This document shows positions 31,493 to 42,525 of a stretch of DNA of 64,000 nucleotides, piece by piece. The position numbers and the translations under genes were made by a program. Below the pieces are notes generated by a model. That model had not been told where the DNA came from and made no database searches. It saw only the letters and a program-made list of their open reading frames with translations. This stretch comes from Metallyticus violacea. Lineage: Eukaryota > Arthropoda > Insecta > Mantodea > Metallyticidae. The DNA lies in the NCBI GenBank assembly GCA_030762175.1, contig CM060830.1, positions 48,623,501-48,687,500 on the forward strand. Direction: 5' to 3'. Each line of letters starts with the position of its first letter. Position 1 is the stretch's first letter.

Positions 31493-32035
31493 TATCTATT
31501 TAAAAAGCGGATAAGATTAGCAATAAACGAAAATAGATGTAAAGTAGAAGGATATTTATATACAACGGTAGGCTATTAAAATATTATAATTTTTGTGTAT
31601 TGGGCTATTTTGAATGGTTTTTTATTCGAATGACACGGAAACCCATGGAAACTCTGCAACTTGTCCAAGTGTCGTCTCCGTTAGAGATAAAGGTGCCATT
31701 GATGTCCTTTGCACATTTTTCAACTTAAAAAAAGTCGAAGAATATTTATTTAAATGTCGATAATTACAAAAAAATAAAGTTTTCAGGTAATGTATTTTTA
31801 AAATAATGGAATGAAGTACTAACTCTATAAATACAAAAATGTCATGTTTATGTTTTTATTTCAATCACTAATTGATTGTGTTTGGTATTTAAAAATTTAC
31901 ATGTTTAATGTACTAACAATACCAGCTAAAATTACTTTTTTTTATTTTTTCAAAAGACGAAAATATTAAAAAATGAAAGATAAAATATTTGTTTATATTT
32001 ACTTTTAAGAATAATTTTTATTTTTTTTTGTTTAT
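31493..32035. other. Unassigned AT-rich stretch
   Basis: Very AT-rich; nothing recognised. Confidence 0.35.
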
Positions 32036-32171
32036 TTATAACAAGTTATTTTTATAAGCAAGACATCTTGCTTATAAGCAAGACAGGAATGGAATTTTTT
32101 TTTCTTCTATTTTGTTATAAAAAGTTACTTTATAAGCAAAATATCTTGTTGTTACATAGGAATGAAATTTT
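32036..32171. repeat. Imperfect tandem duplication (~65-80 bp spacing) with internal palindrome
   Basis: ATAACAAGTTATTTTTATAA, GCAAGACATCTTG and AGGAATGGAATTTT recur as ATAAAAAGTTACTTTATAAG, GCAAAATATCTTG and AGGAATGAAATTTT. The first unit also holds ATAAGCAAGA-CA-TCTTGCTTAT (32054-32075), a perfect 10-bp-arm hairpin. Confidence 0.75.
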
Positions 32172-32324
32172 ATTAATTTTATTACATTGTTGCCTAACAG
32201 TTTGAGTACATGGCTATAAAATAATGAAAAGTATAGGTATTGCTGATTTTTCAAAAAACAAATTGTAAGTTACATTAAAATGAAAATCTAAGTACATACT
32301 CAACAATGTATTTATACAATTCTT

Positions 32325-32592
32325 AGCGCCGTGGTCGTTATGGACTCGAGAGCGCGAGGTCTGGGTTCGAATACCGCCAAGACCGTCCTCCCTGACTGAG
32401 GTTTTTTTTCAGGTTTTCCTCAGTCCTCATAAATTGCAAATGTCGGGGAGGTACCCTAAACTTAGGCCTGGAACGTTTCCTTCCTTAAAAAAATTCTTTC
32501 CCAATATATAATTTCATCTCATGTATCGTCAGTGTCCACCGCCTGTGGTGCCTCGGTAGTAAAAATGGACGTTAAACAACATTCATTTATTC
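32325..32592 (+). mobile_element. SINE family A copy (A5)
   Basis: The head is shortened (GCGCCGTGGTCGTTATGGAC) with B box GGGTTCGAATACCGCC, then the full body: GACCGTCCTCCCTGACTGAG, TCGGGGAGGTACCCTAAACT, CACCGCCTGTGGTGCC, GGACGTTAAAC. A perfect 15-bp duplication ATTTATACAATTCTT flanks it (32310-32324, 32593-32607). Confidence 0.96.
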
Positions 32593-32607
32593 ATTTATAC
32601 AATTCTT

Positions 32608-35600
32608 GGCTGCTTCTGGTACTTGAAAATCTGCATTTAGTTTAAAAATCCTTTTTCTTTTCCTTATAGCCCACTTTTCCCTTTGACAAAATAATTACTT
32701 TCTTTATCGTATTATTCGTCTTCAATATCTCCAACTCGTCAGAAGTTCCAGGAAAGTATACGATACTTAATAATAATCTATTTCTTTTTAGATATTTCGC
32801 TTTAATTTGTACGCTGGATTTCAAGTGCTTAACTTTCCAATATTTATTTGGTGCTTTGACAATCACATGTTATTTGAGTACTTTATATATTAAAATAAAG
32901 ACAGAATGTCTTTCCCTTTTCGGTATAATTTTTTGTTCTGTCAGCAACCATACAGCTGAGGCCGCGAAATGGACAGTAATTGACTCCTTATAACATTTCT
33001 ACCATCATCCATTTTTTACAGGAGTCTCAAAATAAACTAATTTTAGCTGGATCATTTACTAGCGGGAATGTATTAAGGTTTCAAAGAAACCCCAGTACAC
33101 CAGAGCCAAATTCAATTGCATACTTTGATCCTTCAGTTTCTAGTCAAACATAAAAATCAATATAATAATTTGTTTGATTTTATTTCTGAATCATAATGCA
33201 CAAATTGTACAGTCAGATTTTCTATCTATTGTTCCGTAGTTTTCTTCTCGTATATTATGATATACGCATTGCATAGACTATTGGGAGTTTGTTAACATAG
33301 CCTTATTGGGAAAATCTTTGCTAATTTCGAAAAAACCGTTAGCAGCATCGAAGGAATCAGTTAATATTTTTACAGAGGAAGTGTTTAGTTACTGCATCCT
33401 AATTGGTGGATGATAGTGTGAAGTATAATAGAGAAGTATTGGAAGACGTTGGAAGAAAAAGTTAAGAAGCAACTATCAAACAGAGCAGAGGTGTGTAAGG
33501 GAGCCACTTTCCTCCAGCTCGTCAGAGCCACAGTTACTGCATCTTCTCACTTTTGAATAAATATAGTTATAGTTAATGTTAATGTTCAGTATGCAGGACG
33601 TAAGGGTTACGATCCCATGCCTAAATGTCGTAGAACGTGATATTAATAGGTCAAAGGAACCAGGTTCGTAGTAATATATTGAATTTTGCCAAAACTCGTG
33701 CCTTGTATCTCCAGTAATAATCACCTTTCATTAAATTACTTCAGACAACTTGGTATGTAACCAAAAAAATTTAATTTAAAAAGAGTTTTTATCCAGTTTT
33801 GAAAACAAAACTTCAATTACTGGATATCGAACCCCGTGTATGCCAGGTAACGGGTATTCTAGAGAGTGTATGGTGTATGTTCTTGTCTCCCACAATACCC
33901 AAAACATTATTTTTATTGCAATGATTTCACAAGCGTCGCAATTTTTGGTTGAAAAATGAAGTAGAAGACATCGGGGTCCGCTTGCAACAATCTCCTAAAT
34001 TCATTATGTCCTTTGACTCAGGAGATACATTTCACTCATGTCAAACAAGGACAAAGAGCAAAAGTGAGGTCATACAGAATTACTGTATGCTATTTTAAGT
34101 TGCAAGAGGCACATACGGAAAAACAAGTTCGTTACTGCACTAGGTTTGGGTTTTATGTGTATGTGAATTCCCATTTGAGCCCCACATGACTCAATTAGTC
34201 ATAAATAGTTCCCATATTCGTAAAAAAAAAAAAAACTGCAGTTTAGTGTGCTGTTTAGGTAAAAGCCAAACAGTGTGTACATTTCTTTCTCTGACACAGC
34301 GAATACGAGAGGTACAATGAATTTTCGAGGAATTTCCTGAACAGCTTTACAAGATAGTGCAACTTGCCACACGTATGGTGTGTATCTTTCTTATACATAA
34401 GTTCTATTAAAAAGGAATCAATATTAAAAATTTCAGTCACCCATTCCTGACTTAATTTCACCATATTACTTCTACCTTAAAGATTGGGTATATCAAAATC
34501 GACTGGGAACAGCAACTGACGATTGGAAGTTCAACACAACTGTATTGTGTAGCAAACTACCAGAAACAAAGAGCCACGAGCAGAATATGTCTACAAAAAA
34601 GTGATTCTCAACATCTACTTTGAAAATAAATAGTTCTCTCAATGATATTTATTATTAGAAACTAATTGCATGTTGGGAGCGTTATTTCTGAGCAGGTTCT
34701 GTTGTAGGTGGTCCCGGTTTGTGTTGCTTCTTTTATATGTTGATTGTTTTCACTCCGAAAACAACAGACCCTCGGGTAACTGCGCTAATTTCGACAAACC
34801 TAATTCAACGGGTCTAGGAAGAGGTTTTGATGTTGTAAATAAGCGCGCGATTCGATATTATTTTAAAGAACACTGTATTTCATGTAACTTCCTTTAAAAC
34901 ATCGGTGTTTTACCGTCAATAAAGTTAAATCGTTTTAGTATATTTATTAAACTAGGTTTAGACAATTGGACGGTCTGTCCCAACGAAATGTTATATTATA
35001 AGTAGTGGACCGAAGACTAAACAAATGCTTCCAATGCAGGTATGTTTGGCGTACTCTGGCTGTATAAATGCGTACAGCCGTTAGGATGAAGCAAGGATGA
35101 TGTTTGAAAAATACTCGAGAGCATCGAATAGTGTAGAATGGTGCCAGAATGTTACCAGAGAGATCGCTATCAAGAAGACGAAAAGAGAAAGACTAAAATT
35201 GAAGGAAAAACAGCGTCCAATATTGTCCTTATATATCTGATTCAAATAGGAATCGTTGGGGCAAGCAAGCCTCACGAAATATGTAACAGCATCGCTTCTA
35301 TCCTTAAAAATTCAAACTCTGCTTTTCCATTGACTGTCCTTGTCTAATTCATTCATTTGCAGGAGTTTAAAAGTCTATCACACGATACGCTACTTCAAAC
35401 TTTAACTGTTTCCAGCTGTATTGGAGTCAACTGCCTCCAACGGCATTAAAAATTCTCCCTTACACACATTTAAAGGGACAGTAGCTTTCTCCGGACCAAG
35501 ACACTTCATTTAAAGGTCCAGAGGACAATAGGAAATGTCCTTGGCTCGCTTTACCCTATCATAGAAAAGATCTCACCCTTCCAAGGTTTTATGGCTCTGG

Positions 35601-35860
35601 GTATTTTTAACGCTACTGCGGACAAAGCACAGAACTTGGTCATTTTACACAGATACTAAGCCATACAACATATGATGATCTATACGCCATATACACAATA
35701 AAGTGAAGAATATAGTATATTATAGAAGATTGCCATATATTATGGTAATTGTAGCAAGAGAAACATATAAATTATAATAGTATTATAGGCAAAACAATAG
35801 GAACAGTTTCAATGTTCAAAGCTACTATCAAACATAGAAATGACATCAATTGTTTAAAAT
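32608..35860. other. Unassigned AT-rich stretch
   Basis: Several chance frames (64-82 codons) lack motifs. I see no SINE, transposase or RT motif in these 3.2 kb. An A run lies near 34222-34234. Confidence 0.35.
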
Positions 35861-36035
35861 ACAGAGGGTGCCAAAAAAGTATACACACTTCAAGCAAAGA
35901 AAATACTGTGTTAACATAACAAAACCCAATTAACACAAACAGCAAATAATGAACACTATCATCTTAAACCTTGATAGTTACAACAGCTGCTAAAAATGCC
36001 TACATCGACGTCGATACACTTCTGAGTACGTTAAA

Positions 36036-36430
36036 CTACTGATGAGCAACGTTTGCGAAAGTGTCCTCAGCGATTGCAGCACATGCCGTTTCAATTTCTT
36101 CCCGAAGTGCTGCCAGTGTAGCTGGTTTTCTACGGTATACAACATCCTTAAGAGTTCCCCATAGGTAGAAGTCCAACGGAGTTAGATCCGAAGAACGCTG
36201 TGGAAACTCAATCGGGCCTCTTTGTTCTATCCAGTGCTTTTGAAGATTGTCATCAAGGTACGCTCGTACATCTGGGTGAAAATGTGGTGGGGCACCATCC
36301 TGTTGAAAATAAAATTTCTCATTTCCATAAAGTGTTTGAATGGCGGGTAAGATGGATGCGCGTATCATTTTCAGATACACTGGCCCATTACTGTTCCTTA
36401 AAAAAAGAATGGACCAATTAGATCCCTAAC
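36036..36430 (-). pseudogene. Transposase, catalytic domain C-terminal two-thirds
   Basis: One open frame (36380-36036) starts within the catalytic domain. Residues about 27-36 read FYFQQDGAPP (second catalytic Asp), then FHPDVRAYLDDNLQKHWIEQ, IEFPQRSSDLTPLDFYLWGT (SDLTPLDFYLWG carries the third acidic residue, about residue 71) and LKDVVYRRKPATLAALREEI ending in ANVAHQ. Reading further right on the minus strand adds a GT-type segment before KMIRASILPAIQTLYG. The first catalytic Asp and the helix-turn-helix are absent. It has the longest intact stretch of any transposase here but is a fragment. In the complete family this enzyme would cut and paste the element ends. Confidence 0.88.
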
Positions 36431-36454
36431 TGACAACCCACACCGCAGTCCAAA

Positions 36455-36640
36455 CGATAATCTTGGATCCGTTTTATTGTAGCAACGCTAGCATAGCGTA
36501 ATGTGAGTCATATCTGTTTACAGAACATCATACGATAATCTTGGCTTCATTTGTTCATGTTGATTTACCTGTCATGCAACAACGCTATCATAATGTATGT
36601 GAGTCACACCTGTTTACAGAACATCATACTAAACATTACT
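36455..36640. repeat. Two subterminal tandem-like units inside transposon copy 1
   Basis: GATAATCTTGGATCC...GCTAGCATAGCGTAATGTGAG then TGTTTACAGAACATCATAC, followed by GATAATCTTGGCTTC...GCTATCATAATGTATGTGAG then the same TGTTTACAGAACATCATAC. Both units are also present, in inverse order, in copy 2 (about 45950-46090). Confidence 0.85.
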
Positions 36641-36718
36641 GTTGTTTCGGTCCGAACTTTGAAATATATGAAATAGATGTGTACTGTGAAAGTGTGTGTA
36701 CATTTTTTGTTACCCTCG

Positions 36719-37080
36719 GTATATCCATTATGATTTGTTGATGAACTAGTGTGAAATTTCGTTTGTTTTCAATCACAAAGTTATAGCTTATGCACATAAC
36801 TCAGCGGTAGGTAAGTCTAATTTTATTATCACAAAATATGGGTACAAAAAAAACCGAAAGATGAATTTAATAAATGAAATAAAATTAGTGTTTTTTTAAC
36901 CAAACGTTCCAAACGACACTGGCATATACCCCTCTCTTGCATTTACACTCATAATACGATCGTCTACTTGAGTGTTTCACATATATTAAACCACTCATTC
37001 CTGCTAAGGAGAGATGATGAACACGCTATAGACAGTCATTTTTTTTTCCTCCAACTACAAGAAGCCAATTATTTTGCAGT
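36719..37080. other. Unassigned stretch
   Basis: Nothing recognised. Confidence 0.35.
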
Positions 37081-37440
37081 GTAGCGGCTTACCCACTTAA
37101 CCAAAGCGCTGTCGATGATTACACATATTTTGAGAGTGACGGCATGTGGCAGCTGCGAGGTTGCGAGCTGGGGCACAAAGCGACCCACTTCGAATCCTGA
37201 TGTTTCCAGAGAAGCGATAGTAAATTACGTCACGTAGGGGGAAGCCGATCATGCGTGACGATCCGTGATAAGCGACGTGGCAACAGAGATAGAGGGCGCT
37301 GCCAGGTCCCACCACCGAATCTCTGAGATCAATTTTTGGCCCCTCTCTCTGCCGCCGCTTACGCAATTGGTTCTCCTCGCCTCGGGGATAACAGAGGAGA
37401 AATTTGGTAGCAATTCCAAAGTGCGAGGTAATATTTCCCA
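37080..37440. other. GC- and CpG-rich island in AT-rich DNA
   Basis: About 360 bp with many CG dinucleotides (GTCACGTAGGGGG, GCGTGACGATCCG, GATAAGCGACGTGG, CTGCCGCCGCTTACGC). Open frames occur on both strands, the longest 114 codons on the minus strand (37441-37097), as expected for GC-rich sequence with few stops. No domain is recognised. It could be a conserved exon or promoter, or part of an unrecognised repeat. Confidence 0.45.
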
Positions 37441-37710
37441 CAATCTGTTCTATCTACAGTTGTGGCTCAGGTGGTAGATTTCTCCTATCCAGTTTATCTT
37501 TAGCACCAAATATACAAAAAACAAACTCTTATAACAATTAATTAAAATAATAAATTTCACTGAATTGCACCATTTGAATTTTTTTTTCATTGAAAGAGTC
37601 TTTATTTACAATTTATACACTAACAGAGTTGACTGGTCTAGTTTGACCACGATTTATACACATATTCCCTGGTGTTGAGCTCTAGATCTTCAACTGTTTC
37701 ATTCACACAG

Positions 37711-37986
37711 TCGTTCTGGTGATGTAGTGGTAGCCATACTTGCCTTCTAAAACCAAAATCGCTGGTTAATACCCGGTGAAGATCGATGGATTTTCTTCGG
37801 GCGTAAAAATCCTAAGTATGACTTCCTTCGGAAGGGAAGTAAAGCCGTGGGTCCCGTGTCGTACATTTACGGCACGAAAATGAACCTCTGGCCTCAAAGA
37901 AGAGGTCTCTGCGCAAAATTTATAGGCCATTTAACATCCTGAATTGAATGGGATGTTAAAGAGCGTCCATAAATAAACCAAATCAA
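37711..37986 (+). mobile_element. SINE family B copy (B5)
   Basis: Head TTCTGGTGATGTAGTGGTAG with CCATACTTGCC, GATCGATGGATTTTCTTCGG, CTTCCTTCGGAAGGGAAGTA, CCCGTGTCGTACATTTACGG, AGGCCATTTAACATCCTGAA and GAGCGTCCATAAATAAACCA. A short deletion removes the CTGATGACCTGAG word near the tail. Confidence 0.92.
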
Positions 37987-38374
37987 CAATAAAATGTTTC
38001 ATAATCTAGTAAATGTTGGACTTTTCTCGGTCCCTAACTTTAAACTTTTTTTCTGAACCGATGGGCTTAATTCACCAAATTTTGACAAGAATATGCCTAG
38101 GGATTGCTTAAGAAAATACGCTCATTCCCGTGAAGGCAGAATTCGTATTTGCAGTCCACGGATATAGGATGACACAACTAATCTGTTCTGTTAATGCCTT
38201 TGTAATACGAGCAATACAACATGCATAGTACAATATCAGCCGGTCCACACTGGAACAATGCATTTATAAAATTGCATATGATAAGTGACAAAGCAAAAGT
38301 ATTGCATGGCTCGGATGCTACACCTTCTGAATATGATTTGTTCCCTCTCTTCGAGGAAGGTTGTTTTTGCTGAA

Positions 38375-38567
38375 TAGTGTTAACGCCCGTTTTTACTGCC
38401 GGGGCGGTGGACACTGGTCATGAAATGGTAAATTGGGAAAGGATTTTTTTCTAAGGAAGGAAACGTTTCAAGCCTAAGTTTATGATAACTTCCCGGCATT
38501 TGCCATATATGAGAGCTGAGCAAAAACCCGAGAAAAAGCCTCAGTCAGGGAGGACGGTTCCGGCGTT
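38375..38567 (-). mobile_element. SINE family A copy (A6), tRNA head missing
   Basis: Reverse-oriented tail GTTAACGCCCGTTTTTACTG, then GGCGGTGGACACTGGTCATG, TTGGGAAAGGATTTTTTTCT, CCTAAGTTTATGATAACTTC, CCCGGCATTTGCC and CCTCAGTCAGGGAGGACGGT. It stops before the B box, so it is a 5'-truncated copy. Confidence 0.88.
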
Positions 38568-38907
38568 CAAAAAAGGTAATTTGATAATCTTAAAGATGTC
38601 AAAAAAGATGTTCAAAGTTATTTTACCTCTACATCCAAAGATTGGAACACTGGCAGAGATAAATGAATGAATGCCATCGAAAATGATGGCCTATGCTTTG
38701 AAGAATAACGCCTTTTTTGTTGTTATTAAAGGCAGTCCAACGCTAGGCTATTCTCTTTCGTTCTCGTAAACGTGTGTTGAAAATGCTGCTACGGGAATCT
38801 CATACATCGAAAGCGGCCTCTTGTAAGGAGCGACTCCAGAAGTCCCGCGGCTATTACATGAGCGAGCAAGGCGTGTTACTAATCTTTCATCATGCATAAA
38901 AAAGGAA
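38568..38907. other. Unassigned stretch
   Basis: Nothing recognised. Confidence 0.3.
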
Positions 38908-38919
38908 ACTTATAGTGAC

Positions 38920-39211
38920 TTTTTTTTTTTGAGTAGTGTTTAACGCCCGTTTTCACTACTGAGGCACCACAGGCGGTGGACACTGATGATACATGAGATG
39001 AAATGATAAATTGGGAAAGGATTTTTTTTTTTTTAAGGAAGGAAGCGTTCCAGGCCTAAGTTTAGGTACCTCCCCGGCATTTGCCAGTTATGAAGACTGA
39101 GGAAAACCTGGAAAAAACCCCAGTCAGGGAGGACGGTCCTGGCGGGATTCGAACCGCGGACCTCCCGCTCACGAGTCCGTGCCTTAACGACCTCGGCCAC
39201 CCGTGGCGGTG
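38920..39211 (-). mobile_element. SINE family A copy (A7), full length
   Basis: Complete copy in reverse orientation, from tail GTGTTTAACGCCCGTTTTCA through CACCACAGGCGGTGGACACT and GCATTTGCCAGTTATGAAGA to B box GGATTCGAACC and head complement CCTTAACGACCTCGGCCACC. The target duplication ACTTATAGTGAC (12 bp, perfect) is at 38908-38919 and 39212-39223. It is a good reference copy of the family. Confidence 0.96.
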
Positions 39212-39223
39212 ACTTATAGTGAC

Positions 39224-40790
39224 GAAAAAGTATGAACTCGAATAATTCATTTTCGATTATCAACATAACAGTTATTGTAATAATAAAAATAACTTATCGT
39301 TCGTCTAAGCACAGAAATAGTAATTTCATCATCATGTTAGGCTTACTCGAAATGGTTAAATTTATAGCAACTATTGCTGAAGAACTTCGATAACTTTCGT
39401 CTTAAAAATCAAATAAAGTATTATAAAAGCAACTTTTGTAATTTTGGTGACTTGTTACATGCTGTACATTGCTAGCACACACATTCAGAAATCTTTACAT
39501 AATACGCGAGTACTCTTTGAGTATTATATTTGACTTCCAGGCGATGGGCGGATAGGCTAGTAACTTGACAATATTACGTAATTAATTTGATGATGAATAA
39601 CATTATCAGTAGATAATTTGGACATTAACAATTTTGCCTGTTGTTTGTAAAGTGGCAACTAAACCCGGATGATTATAAGAGAACATTTGATGAGTTTTAC
39701 AAGTTGAACTACAATAACCAATGGCGTACCAATGTACTGAACATTAAACAGAGATCAACAAGTGCAGTTAAGGGTTCATTTAAGATAACAGAATATGTCT
39801 CGTTCAATCATGATGATTCTACAACTATCTGTGGGGGAATAAGTTGCAGCATTGCAAAAAAAGAGTAGAGGACCTGTCGCAGCAATTTACCTCCAGTCAA
39901 AGTTTGCTGCTTTCCAAATGCATGTTCAGAACCTGTTGGAAATGTGTAGTTATGTCCTCAACGAGTCCTAAAAATTCTATGAGGACTTGACCAGCGAGTA
40001 AACTAAAATAAGTTATCTGTTTTGCTAGCCTAACACTTTATAACGGGAGTGCCTAAGGCCTATCCAAGTAATGTTAAATTTATCGAGTTCAGTTCCTATT
40101 TTCTCAAGGACTATTAAAGTTAAAGAAATTAAATTTTTACAGCATACATATACACGTAAATGAAATTTACTGATCCATTTTCTCTACTGTATCATGACTC
40201 TGGAGAAAATTATAAGTTATTTCAAAGTATTTGCTTTTTTATTTTTCCCAACATTTTATTTTCTTGCATTATCACTTTGTCCTAGCTATACGATAATACA
40301 TCTACATCATTACAATAATATCATGAATAAGTGGTAAAAATTTCAAAGTGATAGCTTAAACAGATCCTAAAAAATAGGGAACTTATAAAAAATCAAATTT
40401 TTCAACAATTTCAGTCAAAAATGTTTTTCACTAACTACTTAAGGAACCCCAGTTAAAACTCTGCAACCACAGGCTTCTAGAGCAAATAGTTCCTGAGATA
40501 CTGGATTTTAACTGAACAAGTACTCGCAAAAAGACAAAAGGGGGGGGAGTTGTGACATAATTAAAAAAGTATTAAAATACAACCAAAAACATTAATGAAA
40601 ACAATATCCCAATAAACAGAAAATTCCAAATATTAAAATGGTACAAAAACAAAAACATGAATTTTGACCCCCCTTCCATTTAATGTTTCCTTTAATAGAG
40701 TATGTGTTTCTAACGTTGTTTTGTTTTAGTGCAAAAGTATGCAATATTTTGTTAAATATAATGTAATATTCATTCATTATCGGTTGGTTT
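39224..40790. other. Unassigned stretch
   Basis: A 75-codon plus frame (39641-39868) and a 67-codon minus frame lack motifs. A GGGGGGGG run lies near 40540-40547. Nothing assigned. Confidence 0.35.
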
Positions 40791-40798
40791 AACAATAC

Positions 40799-41058
40799 CT
40801 TTTTTTAAAGAGTGTTTAACACTCGTTTTTACTACTGAGGCACCACAGGGGGTGGACACTGGTGATACATGAGGTGATATGATATATTGGGAAAGTATTT
40901 TTTTAAGGAAGGAACCGTTCCAGGCCTATGTTTAGGGTACCTTCCCGGTATTTATGAGGACTGAGGAAAACCTGGAAAAAACCTCAGTCATGGATTCGAA
41001 CCCCAAACTTCCCGATCACGATTCCACGCCTTAAAGACCTCGACCATGCGTGGCGGTG
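40799..41058 (-). mobile_element. SINE family A copy (A8)
   Basis: Reverse-oriented: GTGTTTAACACTCGTTTTTA, CACCACAGGGGGTGGACACT, GGCCTATGTTTAGGGTACCT, then GGATTCGAACCCC (B box) and CCTTAAAGACCTCGACCATG (A-box arm). About 25 bases are missing around the GCATTTGCC and CCTCAGTCAGGGAGG words. A weak 6-bp AACAAT flanks both sides. Confidence 0.9.
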
Positions 41059-41429
41059 TTGAACAATGCGATAAATACCAAAATAATGTAATTTTGTTGC
41101 ATTTACAACGTTGTTTCTATATTTTTTTCCATAAAAAATGTTTGAAAATGCAGTTCTTGTTTTACAAACTAATTAGCACTGAAAAAATTGTATATGAGCA
41201 TTAACTTTTCTAACAAAAAGTATTTTGTAAAATATATAGAGCAATAAAACGGTTTTTGTCTCTCCCGTATCTCCTGTACATTTCGGTTTTTGTTGGTTAC
41301 AAGGTTGTTCAGGTGAACCATTGATTTATTCAGGAAGAAGGTAAAACAGTTGATTCTAGAGCAATGCATTTTGTGTGTACATATCAGTTGATCGTGTTGC
41401 CCTTGGTCTTAAGTACCACGATTTCCTCT

Positions 41430-41790
41430 GAACCCCTTGAAACCTGAACGAGATTGATCGATTTTTCGGAATAGCAAGTCCTCAGTAAGGGGCTATAAGG
41501 CGTGGGTTATCAGCAGCGATCATGGGCTTTCCTGGTCGGTGTCGAATCTAGTACAAGCTAATTCTTTGCCGATTCAACCAGAAGAGAACTTCGGAAACGT
41601 CAACCCGCCTACTGAGGTTATTACCCACAGTCGCTGACGAAACGTCTGGGAAGAGGAGAGCAGTCCATCCTGGCTCTATAGCCCAGAAGCCTTATCTTGT
41701 GCATAATTATCAGCCGTTTCACGCCCGAATAATACCCTAGTTCCCTGTTAGAGGAGACTTACGATCTGCCCCTCTGTAGGAAAAATAACA
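41430..41790 (+). mobile_element. SINE-like repeat related to family B (family C)
   Basis: GATTGATCGATTTTTCGG, then AAGTCCTCAGTAAGGGGCTA, TAAGGCGTGGGTTATCAG, and later ATCAGCCGTTTCACGCCCGA parallel family B blocks in the same order (GATCGATGGATTTTTTCGG; AATCCTAAGTAT; AAAGCCGTGGGTCCCGTG; GTCGGCCGTTTCACGCCCTG). The central 200 bases differ and the 3' end (CTGCCCCTCTGTAGGAAAAA) is unlike the B tail. A diverged relative or a mosaic element. Confidence 0.5.
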
Positions 41791-42424
41791 ATAATTGAAA
41801 TGTTCACTTCGTAACGGAAACCTTCCTCATGAAAGGTGACCGCACTGTTATATACGTGCTGAATTTATTCGCAACTTTCCTCACCAATTGCCTTCTTCTA
41901 TTACGCCAGTTCAGAACACTGTATATACATGTTTTAGATAGAGGAACTGAAGTATGAGCGCAGCCGGCTGCGGCACGTTTATTTGCCGGAATACAAAACA
42001 CTATGTAAGCGGACAAGTTTTAAAATAAACTTGTGTTATGATAGTTTCAAGTACATCCAAAGTTGAACCATTGACATACGTGTTAAAAACTTTAAAATAT
42101 ATGTAAAATATACACTTTAAATATATATATAAAATACATGTAAAGTGTATGCACTGAGAAATTTTTTAAAATAATTTTTAGTTCTAACCCGGATATTTTT
42201 TATAAAAACCCTTAGACACTTAATTTACTAGAAGAAATATTTCACACAACACCTTTGTCTACGTCAGAATCGCTGTGCTACGGTATAACATATATCTGAG
42301 CTTTAACATTTATAGTTATGGAGAGATGTTCGCTTTTCTCGAGTAAATATTCAGCAACGTTTCGTCTTCTTGGAGACAAGGAAACCAAGCAGGCACTGAT
42401 AATTATTTTCCAGAGAGCACAATG
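41791..42424. other. Unassigned stretch
   Basis: Includes an AT-rich partial palindrome around 42110-42150 (ATACACTTTAAATATATATA / ACATGTAAAGTGTAT). No gene supported. Confidence 0.35.
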
Positions 42425-42525
42425 CATGGGTCAGGTCGTTAAGGCAGTGCATTCTAATCCATTTGCCACAGCGCTATGGTGGCCGGCGGGGCGGTTTGAG
42501 GTCCCATGCACTGTGGTCCACGGCG
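42425..42525 (+). repeat. tRNA-like head (possible SINE fragment)
   Basis: GCATGGGTCAGGTCGTTAAG with GCAGTGCA resembles a tRNA A-box arm and GGCGGTTTGAGGTCCC a degraded B box, with CATGCACTGTGG echoing the start by complementarity (GCAGTGCA/TGCACTG). The spacing is longer than in a functional tRNA, so it is treated as a SINE relic. Confidence 0.4.

Larger units (their letters stand above)
35863..36718 (-). mobile_element. IS630/Tc1-like transposon copy 1 (DUF4817-type family), internally deleted
   Basis: The left end CAGAGGGTGCCAAAAAAGTA with TACACACTTCAAG and the right end on the minus strand TACCGAGGGTAACAAAAAAT with GTACACACACTTTCAC form imperfect terminal inverted repeats of about 30 bp. 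The left half carries the transposase remnant. The right half carries two diverged subterminal repeats sharing TGTTTACAGAACATCATAC. The element is about 855 bp; complete relatives must be longer because the N-terminal DNA-binding domain is missing. A second copy lies at 45.9-46.6 kb in the opposite orientation. Confidence 0.85.

Noticed and set aside
32325..39211. Functional tRNA genes at SINE heads and at 29.8, 42.4, 44.7 kb
   Set aside because: A and B boxes are visible but no complete acceptor-stem pairing or cloverleaf was found; all are followed by SINE bodies or degraded sequence.
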